This document shows, one piece after another, positions 10,989-19,609 of a DNA stretch of 28,276 bases. The notes below the pieces were generated by a model, which saw only the letters and a list, made by a program, of their open reading frames with translations, was not told the DNA's origin and searched no databases. Source of the DNA: Chara braunii (Eukaryota; Streptophyta; Charophyceae; Charales; Characeae); NCBI GenBank assembly GCA_003427395.1, contig BFEA01000651.1, positions 472,599 to 500,874 on the forward strand. The letters run 5' to 3'. How positions within the stretch are numbered: the first letter of the stretch is position 1; every line of letters starts with the position of its first letter. A program made the position numbers and the translations under genes.

Positions 10989-11100
10989 CGCAAAAGAAGA
11001 TGGAGGGTGAGGTTCTGGGGTAAGCAAAAGTTATTTGTGTGTAGTTCAGGGTATGTAGCTCAAAAGAAGATGGAGGGTGAGGTTCTGGGGAAAGTAAAAG
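10979..11100 (+). repeat. 52-bp direct duplication at 70-bp spacing inside the RT region
   Basis: The segments 10979-11030 and 11049-11100 share GGGTATGTAGC and AAAGAAGATGGAGGGTGAGG, with about 49 of 52 bases equal. The 70-bp offset is not a multiple of three, so the duplication breaks the RT frame. It looks like a small tandem duplication that arose in this copy or its recent ancestor. Confidence 0.85.
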
Positions 11101-11352
11101 GGGAGTATTTTGAAATGGGTTTGCAATTCCTGTGTAAGTTGCTCACGAAAGGCAGCATAGGGAACGCTTCCACCCGATGTGTCCTACTTTCAGCGAGCCT
11201 TAGGCTCTGGGTTGTCGGAAAGTAACCAAACGTTTGAATTGTCTTTTGAACGATCTTCCCGCTAATCAACATTTTAATTTGAAATCTGTAGGGGGCGTTT
11301 AAATAAGATTAATAATGTGGTTGAAATGAGAGGTAGGAATACGAGGGTGGTG
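11101..11352 (+). pseudogene. RT segment between motif 1 and motif A, poorly preserved
   Basis: The frame entering from the second duplicate stays open to 11225 (LGKVKGEYFEMGLQFLCKLL is its clearest part) and then breaks. The next about 125 bp has stops in all plus-strand frames before motif A begins near 11353. Position alone assigns it to the fingers region of the RT. I cannot identify individual conserved residues. Confidence 0.45.
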
Positions 11353-12209
11353 GGACCATCGTTCGATATTAAGGATATGTTTTCCCGCCTCCCTCATAAT
11401 TCGATACTCTTTGCCCTCGATTGGTTGCTGGATCGACATATTCTCGGAAAGGAAATAAATTTGTTTAGGTGAACCCGGGGGACGTGGAGTTTCTGTGCAC
11501 AGCGGAGCGAGTGATTTAGGATGGTGTAAGATTTCCTTTGAGGATATGACAAACTGCTGAAGCAAACTTTGGGGATACCAATGAGCAGTAATACCAGCCC
11601 CCCCTCTTGTCTGTGCTTTGTGTTCGCACGCGGAATGGGCTTTCCTGGAATCGCTAGGTGGTAGACGTAATTGTATATTTGGTATTAAATTGATGGATAA
11701 CGTCTCTTTGTTCTGCTTGTACAAACTTGAGCCAGATGATATTTTCTTCCTAGCAATTGCTGTCAAGATTAGAGAGACATTTGAAACCAGTTACCCACGT
11801 ACATTGTCCCTCGTTCGAACGGACAATGGAATGGAGGTTTGAGAATTTCTTGGCTACCATTTGGAAATTCGGAAACGACAACCTGTTCTGGGATGCTTTC
11901 AAAAAGTGCCCAATGAGGACAACCTTAAGAGAAATATGAACTTGACCATTTGGGTCGGACAAGATTTTGGATCCTGGTCCAATAGGACCAGAAAGCGGTA
12001 GCTATTTTAGGTTGGCTAACACGTATCGACCGAAATACGTCTTTTCACGAAAAAGTCCCTGGGCAGGTCATCCTGTTGGAAATGACCTAACAAAGGAAGG
12101 GTTTCCTGTTTGACCTTTTTGTCAATGTTTGGATACCCTCGTCGTGAAAAGGGCCCCAGTCTGGGGAATAACGGCTACCTTGGTTAGATGCTTCTGCAAT
12201 AGGTTCTAA
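11353..12209 (+). pseudogene. Reverse transcriptase catalytic core and C-terminus, inactivated
   Basis: Motif A reads SFDIKDMFSRLPH, with the catalytic Asp at 11365-11367. Motif B reads LGIPMSSNTSP (11569-11601). The frame then changes at a C7 run. Motif C reads GIKLMDNVSLF, in which the usual DD is DN (the Asn at 11699-11701). RTDNG follows, then a TGA at 11840, then motif E EFLGYHLEI from 11843. The thumb region is open to 11998, and one missing base relative to the upstream copy breaks it. The ancestral stop TAA is at 12207-12209. Motif A to E order and spacing fit an RT; the FDIKDMF and FLG contexts fit Penelope-type enzymes. Loss of the second motif C Asp would by itself abolish polymerisation. 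From memory it is close to Chara RT-like proteins. Confidence 0.8.
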
Positions 12210-12562
12210 AATTAATTAGTAGGTACTTGAGTGTTTTGTCTGCGTGTGTTTCAGCGTCAGGACATATATATTAGCATTAATTATAGTTTGTTACTCCTCT
12301 GATAGCGGACTCGCTTTCGACCGACACCCTCAGTTGGCGCCTGGTGTTAGTTGGAGGTTGTGGTCGCTTGTTTTGTTTGCGGATAGAACATAGGTGTCTT
12401 GGGGATGTGGCAAGGAGGTGGAGGCGACGGGATTGGACGTCCATGAAGTTAATATTTTCTATTCGACATCCCGATACGAGAGTTTTCTACATGATGTTGT
12501 CATCTCTGATTGACTGCGTACTCACGCATGTGAGTGCGTATGCGTTAGTTACTTTGCCCTTG
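11850..12562 (+). repeat. Downstream direct repeat (pseudo-LTR): 3' end of the long copy
   Basis: This is the counterpart of 7381-8094, collinear with it and with nearly the same length (713 versus 714). It contains RT motif E onward plus a 3' UTR (12210-12562) of the same length as in the upstream copy. It ends ACTTTGCCCTTG directly at the right target-site repeat. Confidence 0.85.
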
Positions 12563-12570
12563 CCCTTACC
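12563..12570. repeat. Right target-site duplication CCCTTACC
   Basis: Exact copy of 7373-7380, directly following the last element base. It places the right insertion boundary at 12562/12563 and shows that truncated and long copies entered, or were mobilised, as a unit. Confidence 0.8.
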
Positions 12571-12864
12571 AGAAAAACAAAATAGAAATTGTTTTCTCAC
12601 TCTGGGGAGTTAGTTGCTCCTCACGCTTGGACCTCTTGCGGGTGTCTCCTTAACCACAAAACACTCCCTCTGAGCTAGGCGTGAGGTACTCATAATTAAG
12701 GTGTCAGGGCGGTCTAATTGAGGGATCGATCTCTTGCGGCACGCTGACCTAACCCGTGACGTTCAGAGTCGGGTCGAAGCCTCACTAACCCTCTCATCGG
12801 AGCGATATGTTGCCATAATACCACTACTCAAGATAAATATACACCAGAAGGTTAAATATGGAAA
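12571..12864. other. Intergenic stretch, nothing recognised
   Basis: About 290 bp continuing the pre-insertion locus after the retroelement. It has mixed composition and no open frame of note. A GGGTCGAAGCCTC word near 12772 vaguely recalls a tRNA B box, but there is no matching A box or fold. Confidence 0.5.
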
Positions 12865-13215
12865 ACTAATTCAAATAGAGCTCATGTGCTCTATTTGAAA
12901 AATCTTGGAATAAAAGGTATATGTTTTATTCAAGTTCTCACTCTGTGTTTTATTCGAATACAACACCCTATATATTTGAATACTAAACCCTATGTTCTAC
13001 TCGAATACAAAACTCTTTCTTATATTCAAAAAGTACACTTCGTGTTCTATTCGAATACAGATCATGTGTTTTATTCAAACATTCAAACTTGTGTTTTATT
13101 TAAACACCGATCATAAATCGAACCCTGGGTTATATTTGAATACAAAACGCATATTATATATTTGAATAGAACATGTGTTTAAATTCGAAAAAAAATATGT
13201 GTTGTATTTTAGGGA
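12865..13215 (+). repeat. AT-rich minisatellite based on GTGTTYTATTCGAATAC
   Basis: Degenerate units of about 25-50 bp repeat the core GTGTTTTATTCGAATAC. Clear examples start at 12945, about 12992 (TGTTCTACTCGAATAC), 13042, 13065 and 13091. TATTTGAATAC variants lie between them. A 76-codon open frame (12886-13116) exists only because the units are partly in frame, giving repeated FYSNT-like peptides, so I do not call it a gene. TTCGAA at the core is a self-complementary word. Confidence 0.8.
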
Positions 13216-14550
13216 TTAAATAATACGATTTTACAACAGATAAAAAAAACAAACAAACAATAAATTTAATTTAAAAAAAAAATCTCATAATTTATAATTT
13301 ATAATATTTTTCTTAAAAATAATTTTAATTTTAAAATTATATGTTTAGGGCGTTTGTTTTGGTACCTTTTACCAGTTTTTCACGCGGAATATTTCCAATT
13401 TCAAAAATATTTATCTAAATAGATTTTCCCCTGTCGAGCGCTACCAAAAACCACTTTAATTTTGAGTTTTAAAAATAAACAATGTTTCGAATTAAAAAAA
13501 AAAAAAATTATAAATTGAACTAAATTACTCAAAATAAGTTTTCCTCTGCCAGTTTTGTTAACAGAAGGTCTAAAAGAATCAAGATCGATGATGACATTAA
13601 TTTTGATCTGGTTGACTATCAATAAAAAGTGCAAGGATTGCAAAATCAAATTACAATAATTTTTAAAATGAAATAGAATAAAGAAACAATCTAGGCTACC
13701 AGCTGGGTCGTCCGGATCACTCTATTTTTCTAGGTTGTCCACCCGTGCAAGGACTAGGGAAGGTCTCAGTCAAAAAAAAAAAAAAAAAAAAAAAAAAATC
13801 GAAAAGAAACTATGTTATGCAGAAAAACAAACTGAACAACTTTGTCCTCAGGGTCACATCAAAAGTCTTTACTACATTTAAAATAAAAATTTAAGCTTTA
13901 TTTTCCAATATTTTGTTAGCCTGGGCAGACAAGTGGACGCGGGCTACTCTATTAACTTAGGAAATAATAGGTTTATTGGTTAATTTTGGTTTTGAGTGAT
14001 TAAGGTTTTGTGTTCGCGGGGTTCCACTCGTTTGCACGCCAATGGACAATTCGAGGAAAAATGCAAATTGGCTCAGATGGTAAATATAGGGATAACAAAT
14101 TTTTCTAATGGATCATAATTTTAATTAGGGTTATTTAGGATTTTATTGAAGTTTTAAAATAAAATTTTGGGAAAATCAGAAAATTGAATTGATTAAAACA
14201 GGAATTGTTAGGGCTTATACCGAAAGCATTTAACTGTGGTTTCACCGGAGAAACATCTAAAAAATTGCCTCCTGAAGACATTCCCCAATTTCGCTCCAAT
14301 GTTAGGTTGTAAAATTAAAGGGTGAAACAAAACGTTAAAAATAAATAATAATAATAACAAAAAAATTGAAACTCTGACTCCGGTCTATTGTTTTGACCGT
14401 CGAAAGTCTAAAAACTTAACGAAGCGACGATATGATTAACTTTGATGAGTGTGTGTTCCGCTCAAAGATGATAAAATTACAAGGTATAAATAAAAGGATC
14501 AAATTTATAGAAAAAGTTAGGGTTTTAAGAGTTTTCTCATACATGTATTA
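13216..14550. other. AT-rich intergenic stretch with an A27 tract
   Basis: Strongly AT-rich, with stops in all frames. An A27 run at 13772-13798 follows a more GC-balanced segment (about 13690-13771) ending GGTCTCAGTC. That layout could be the tail of a decayed SINE or other retroposed piece, but no tRNA-like promoter boxes or target-site repeats were seen. An AATAAT-rich patch lies near 14342-14362. No gene is recognised. Confidence 0.5.
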
Positions 14551-15500
14551 CTTACCATATTCACCGCCTTTGATGGGGAAGGCCGAGGCCTCGGGGGTGC
14601 TATCCCCTCTCCAGCAATGGCGCCAAAGTTATGAGAAAACCTAGAGAGAGAATCACCTACCGCTCGTTGAGGCAAGGGGAAACAACGTATGTCACCTGCT
14701 GCACCCGCTCCAAAGGTCCTCAACGACTGGCACGGAGATGGGTTTTGTAATGACTATCACACCCCTTCGGACCGCAGATTTGACATCAGTGATCCTTAAA
14801 CATTGTCACTATCGATTCCCAAATTTGCAAGGGTTTAATTAAATTTTCGTTTATGTCCATGTAAACAAGGAATTACTCAAACAAGAACGACGTTTCGGCA
14901 GTTGAATCCCGATCATCAATATTTGAAATAAGAAGGACAAATGAGCAGATAAAAACATGCGGGTACAAAGCCAAGACTTTCCTAAAAGAGCATGGGTATC
15001 GCAGTTCCAAATCATATAATTAATAATAATAATAATAATTAACTAAAATACTAATTTTTTTTTTATGACCATCACATTGAGTTTTCAATTGTCATTCAAC
15101 TCGAATTCACACCTTAAGTCCCAAACTCATTCTTAATGAGTTCCTCACTCATCTTCTAAGTTCATCCCCTTCTCATTGTTATGTCTTATCCTCTATGGAA
15201 TGTAAATCCGAACTATCGGAGAGTCCGACTTTGTGCTACCCTTTGCGGGGTGACTTTTTACCTCAATTCCTAGAGCTTTGCAGGTAGCTTTTCGCTTTAA
15301 TTAGTCTTCGTGTCCAAAAGAGTTAAATCTGCAAAGTCAACAATACTTCTCCGGGTGGTTACTCAGGAAACTGTGTATACCTTGAAAGAAAAGAATCGTT
15401 CGTCTTGATGTTTTTTTGTAGAAACTAAAGTCCGACCTTCCACCGAGCCTGCCTTTTAATAGAAACAACCCATAATATATCAGCACCAATCAAAGTCGTA
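14551..15500. other. Intergenic stretch, nothing recognised apart from an (AAT)n tract
   Basis: A GC-richer island at about 14570-14730 contains GAGGCCTCGGGGG and CAATGGCGCC words and short frames on both strands. The rest is AT-rich, with (AAT)n at about 15018-15039. No domain, RNA gene or element end was identified. Confidence 0.5.
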
Positions 15501-15815
15501 ATGAAATTATCTCTTGCATTTGTTGAAGAGTTATCCTGCAGTGATGATCCAACTCTCTCTCTCTCTCTCTCTCTCTCTGAATATCACCTCACTCTTGTCT
15601 TCACCGGTGTCCCCTGTTTGTTTAGTTTCCGTCCTCAGGTACTCATGGGTGCTCACTGTAACGAGGTGTCCCCCTCGGTATTGATATATGTCTGTGAAGT
15701 GTATGTCGAGGTAGCACAAACAATGATGCACAATCGCCCACTGAATCTGGTGCTAAGCAATGTCAAAATTCATGAAGTTATTTTCAACAAATCTTCTTTA
15801 TATCTGCGAGTATGA
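15501..15815 (+). CDS. Uncertain 104-codon open frame containing a (CT)n run
   Basis: This ATG-started frame crosses a (CT)n microsatellite (15553-15578), which is translated as a Leu-Ser repeat near residues 19-26. The sequence before and after it has mixed hydrophobic composition with several Cys and no recognised domain. It has no convincing upstream promoter or splice context that I can identify. An open frame through a dinucleotide repeat is often fortuitous. I list it only as a candidate, with low confidence. Confidence 0.15.
   Translation: MKLSLAFVEELSCSDDPTLSLSLSLSEYHLTLVFTGVPCLFSFRPQVLMGAHCNEVSPSVLIYVCEVYVEVAQTMMHNRPLNLVLSNVKIHEVIFNKSSLYLRV
15553..15578. repeat. (CT)13 microsatellite
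   Basis: An uninterrupted CT run of 26 bases, the same motif as the two window ends. Confidence 0.97.
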
Positions 15816-16170
15816 TTTTTACACTATTCAATGTTAATTTTTTCTTTGATCAGCCGGCGAGGAGTTTCCCTAGTGAGATGACGAATGAAGGAGGAGGTGA
15901 CCGCTGCTTAATTTTTTTGTTATCTAATTTGGTGCGCATGACTCAAATTGTAGTCGTATGCCAACCAAAGAGATACTGTGTAAACGAGAGATAAAGTTGT
16001 CTATGTGTAAGAGAGCGTGAAAGAGAAAGAAAATGTTTGTTCGAGGGGGTGAAAAAACGTGATCGTAAGACGAAGAGAGAGAAAAAACTGAGCAGTTATA
16101 AGTGTGTGTGGAAGAAAGAGAGAGGTTGTGTCGCCTTCTATACGTGCTGGATTCACATCCCTCGCCAAAC
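15816..16170. other. Purine-rich intergenic stretch
   Basis: GA-rich tracts at about 16012-16130 (AAGAGAGCGTGAAAGAGAAAG and similar) give long runs of one-sided composition. A short minus-strand frame over them is compositional. No gene is seen. Confidence 0.5.
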
Positions 16171-16818
16171 CTACTGAAAGGGATATAAGAAGGGGACAAA
16201 CTCAACTCGCATGAGAGGGCCTTGATATTTGGACGCGCCTGAGGGGCCCGCAATGATGCTCAAAACGCAGTGAGGACGGTTAAGCTTCGACAAAAAAACA
16301 CAGAGTAACAAGATTACGAAAGAACTCCAAGTCGCAACAATAACCCTCTTGTACAGCTTGACCACCTCTCCAAATGACAGTTTCTCAACTCTAACCAACC
16401 CGCCCCCACATAGGCGTGAAGTTGCACTCAAATAGTATGCACCCCTCTTGTAATTTATTCCAACATGGCTATAATAGCCATGCATAGTCCAAAGGTTCGC
16501 AACAACTTGAGTCGGTAATAAAAGCCAAGTTGAAGGAATAACAGTAATTTGGTTGATCAACAACAACCTACCTTGTTGTAAGCAATAGTCGGGTTTTTCC
16601 TTAGCAGTATTTAAATGCACAACAACAACATAAATATTTGTCGGTATCAACAAAAAATCAGTGGTAATCTGGTAGGCCCGTAGCACCAGACTTCCTCGGA
16701 ACAACCGTGAAGTAGCAGATACAATAACAACTGCTAGGAAAGCAGAAGGTTTAGGTTGAGGGGCACGACCGTCATGATCACAAAATACGATTGCAAATGA
16801 AGAGTAAACCACAATCAT
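16171..16818 (-). CDS. Unidentified 215-codon minus-strand open frame
   Basis: This is the second-longest open frame in the window. The product would be hydrophobic in parts (LLIPTNIYVVVVHL; SSFVILLLCVFL) and has an internal similarity. SATSRLFRGSLVLR, near residue 34, recurs as SATSRLCGGGLVRV about 100 residues later. On the DNA this corresponds to the word CGTGAAGTNGCA seen twice (about 16415 and 16707). I recognise no domain. The internal repeat and Val/Leu-rich composition fit either a decayed repeat or an unknown lineage-specific protein. There is no detectable promoter, splice or polyadenylation context. Confidence 0.2.
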   Translation of the reverse strand: MIVVYSSFAIVFCDHDGRAPQPKPSAFLAVVIVSATSRLFRGSLVLRAYQITTDFLLIPTNIYVVVVHLNTAKEKPDYCLQQGRLLLINQITVIPSTWLLLPTQVVANLWTMHGYYSHVGINYKRGAYYLSATSRLCGGGLVRVEKLSFGEVVKLYKRVIVATWSSFVILLLCVFLSKLNRPHCVLSIIAGPSGASKYQGPLMRVEFVPFLYPFQ

Positions 16819-18120
16819 GACCGATGATCGTCACTGCCACAACTAAGAAATGCGATCACGGGGATGCACACACTGAGCATAAAGAGTAGTGTTGGGTCTC
16901 AACATCAAGCACGATCATCACTAGGATCTATGTGGAGTACTGGGATCCTCGTTGTAGCATAAGGAGAAGATATCTCCCGCTAGCACACACTCGCGCGTGT
17001 GAACCGGTAATATCGCCCACTCCTATGTGGAATAAAAATGTATTTTCCACTAAAACATGGACAAATACAATGCCCAACACAAAAGGTACCTCTCTCTCCG
17101 CTCCAATTCCCTTCTCTCTATCTCTCTGTCACCTGCACAATCCCTCTCCTTGCCCCTACGTCTTTCATCAAATGTATTTCGGTGGGATCACCATCCAATT
17201 CACCCTCCAAAAAACCCATTTAGGAACTTCGACACAACCCATAGCGAGGCAACGATTGCTGATCGTCTAGGATAAAGATTGCAATCGTTGTGGTATACAC
17301 CATTGTAGAGGAGCCAACCACCATGACGAGGCGACCAAGACGGCCTCCCTGACGCAGACAAAGACAAGCATCTCGGTTGGAGTCACGATTACCACAATAA
17401 GCACAATGACCGCATGAAGACGAGCTAAAGGACAAAGGACATCTTGATCATAAATGTGAGGAACAACTCCTTCAATAAGTGTCAAATATGGTAATACCAG
17501 GAGGCGATGATCACAACACTCAATTGGGGATCGCTAGCAGTATTACGGCGAATAACACAATCAGGCGCAACACTGGAAACGAGACGATTGTGGTGCAAGA
17601 TCACGATCAAAGGCAGTACGCTCCACTCCTGTATTCACTCATCGAGCAGAATGAGGATGACGTTTCCGCTAGGAAGAGGAAAAACTTATCGCATTGTCAT
17701 GGATGAATCTTCCGTAATAATGCAGAAATATACACCTTTGTATTTTATTTATTTATTATTTATACTTACTTTACCCCTATCGTTTGTTCGCACAACCACC
17801 ATTTTCTTACTATCTTTCTCTTCGCTACTCTAACGCAAAGCTAGCATGACCACTAAGCTCGTTAGGGGGAAAAAAAACATCGCTTAGCACCTTGGTTTAC
17901 TCGATCGATTGAAATCGAGTGAGCTAAGGCAAAACCTGTTGCGCCGCGCCATGCTCTTTTTTTCACCATCCTCGTTTCTTCCTTCCCTGAATGTATCTTG
18001 CATGCACCCGCGTCTCTGTCTCTCTCATCTCTGTTAACGGCAACCCGCTCCTCTTTGTAGCGCAGTCCTAAGGATAGGTTTGATCGTAAAGCGTACTACA
18101 ACAACAACAAAAAAAAACAA
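16819..18120. other. Intergenic stretch with recurring GATCAC/GATCGTC words
   Basis: Short overlapping frames lie on both strands (up to 112 codons, 16932-17270) with Ser/Pro-rich or hydrophobic products and no domain. Words such as GATCAC, CGATCA and AACAAC recur, which suggests an old repetitive origin. A TTTA-rich tract lies at about 17739-17763, and a CAACAACAACAAA tract at about 18100-18120. No gene, RNA gene or element boundary was recognised. Confidence 0.45.
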
Positions 18121-19179
18121 TATCAGGATAATTTCTTATTTATGTGTGTCATCCTTGCGCAGATGCCATGGCAATCTTCTCTGTATCGTTCCAATTTTAA
18201 CAGATGCCCCGAAGGACTCGAACAGGGCAAAAGCCCCATGACACTACCACAATAAATTGAGGTTGGCGGACGGTGTGCCCTCGGAACTTCGATTGTTGAC
18301 GACTGCAGCGCTGGCCACAACAGTCCACGTCGACCAATAAAGAGGCGATGACCTCGAGATACAGCATTTGAACTGACGTGCTGCACATATAGTCATAATG
18401 GTGACATCTTTCACACCTGCCCCCAAATCGAGGTCGAGTTCAAGTTTGTATTTCAATATTTCAGGGTATACCATTGCGTTAGGTCCGTCGGTTTTCAACA
18501 CTGTTCCGAGATTAATACTGGGGTTGGTACCGAGTACCAAAAACAATATTTTTAAAAGGTTTAGAAATTAATAGCAATTAGTAAATAGACCTAGGAAACT
18601 TGTGGAAAGGAAGGGGAAGGGACCTCTAACACCTCCTCGGTCCCTACCAGTCAAACCCGTGATCGGGACCGTCGATAAAAACCAAAATGAAGTAACCAAT
18701 AGTACTAGGCCCAAAGTTGACATTCACGGCCACGCAAAACTATTACTAGGAGGGTGTTGCGCGACGCTCAACCTTACCGACATACACAAAAGTTACACCT
18801 TGGCCGACCGGCTAAAACCACGGTTCCCAAGTTCTCGTGTCTACCACGCAGGGACCCTTTTTTTGCTTTTACCCCATCGTCTACTCCGTTTACCGCACAA
18901 AACTCGCACCACTATCAAAGTCGTTCTCCCCAAGAGCGCACGTGCACCACGGTTACTTTAGTCCAAGTTTAATCAAAGTCAAAAATTTGGTTGACAGATG
19001 CGCAAGCTCTATAACATCAATAAGAAACATCACGCGCGCCTCAAAAATGCGTGCCCACACACTCTCTCCTTTCCATCAAAACATTTTGTTAGTGTAAAAG
19101 GAAAAACAACCATGACTCTCTCGACGTATTCAAATTTCAAGTAAAAACTCATTTTTATCACTTGCAAAAACCAGGGCGG
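18121..19179. other. Intergenic stretch with small unassigned frames
   Basis: This contains a 100-codon minus-strand frame (18244-18546) and a 119-codon plus-strand frame (18602-18961), both without a recognisable domain. The minus-strand piece GTVLKTDGPN resembles GTILKSDGTN in the minus-strand frame at 234-914. The two loci may therefore hold fragments of one decayed repeat family or coding sequence. A CCAGGG/CCCTGG hairpin lies at 19171-19188. Confidence 0.4.
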
Positions 19180-19609
19180 ACACCCTGGTAAGGGTATTTG
19201 CACCGACATCAGGCACGCACTTCGTAACTCCCAAAATGCCCCATCCTCTTCACTGATTGTTCCTTTATCCAAAAAGTTCGGACTGATCTCTATTTGCCCT
19301 ATTGTGCGGCCCTGGCCTCAATCAAAAAGTAGGTATTGGTACTAGCCATACCAAAACTATAGATATGAGATTTTGTCGGGACTAGAACTTAAAGCCTGGT
19401 AATCAAATAGTTGGTACCACTAGTGACAAATTCATGGTCTGGTACAATAACTACACCACGTTTTTAGGACCAGTATTTTAGTGACACTGTGGGTTTAAGG
19501 TTTGCATGTCTAGTGGTACCGCGGCGTTAGAGCCTGCATTTTTAGTGACACCTAAGCTTCAAGATCCGCATTTGTCCCGTTTTTGTACCAAATACCCTTA
19601 CAAGGGTGT
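19180..19609. repeat. 430-bp segment bounded by 20-bp inverted repeats
   Basis: The left end ACACCCTGGTAAGGGTATTT (19180-19199) and the right end AAATACCCTTACAAGGGTGT (19590-19609) are inverted complements with one mismatch. The layout and size would suit a MITE, but I see no clear target-site duplication. Sequence after each end also shows loose direct similarity (CACTTCGTAACTC versus CTTTTCGCAACTC; TGCGGCCCTGGCC versus TGCGGCCTTGGCC). A dispersed repeat present twice, with a palindromic core, is the alternative. The interior has GGTACCA and TTTTAGTGACAC words repeated about 63 bp apart. Confidence 0.5.

Larger units (their letters stand above)
7381..12562 (+). mobile_element. Decayed Penelope-like retroelement, partial copy plus long copy head-to-tail
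   Basis: This 5.18-kb unit holds a 714-bp truncated copy (7381-8094) fused to a 4.47-kb long copy (8095-12562) in the same orientation. The long copy ends with the same 3' segment. It encodes, in order, a zinc knuckle, coiled coil, SAP-like motif, GIY-YIG nuclease and reverse transcriptase. GIY-YIG plus RT, with a truncated copy in front of a fuller one (pseudo-LTRs), is known of Penelope-like elements. The nuclease-first order is known of the permuted Naiad/Chlamys group. An 8-bp direct repeat flanks the whole composite. There is no canonical TG...CA LTR end or tRNA primer-binding site, which argues against an LTR retrotransposon. Many stops and frameshifts show that it cannot make its own proteins. 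The assignment rests on motifs read by eye; a non-LTR element with GIY-YIG is the main alternative. Confidence 0.8.

Noticed and set aside
7381-12562. LTR retrotransposon interpretation of the 714-bp direct repeats
   Set aside because: The repeats encode the RT C-terminus plus 3' UTR, lack TG...CA ends, and no primer-binding site or polypurine tract borders them. There are no protease, integrase or RNase H motifs.
12886-13116. 76-codon frame with repeated FYSNT peptides
   Set aside because: It is a translation of the minisatellite units, with no independent coding evidence.
13690-13798. SINE ending in A27
   Set aside because: Only the A-tract supports it; no promoter boxes or target-site duplication were found.
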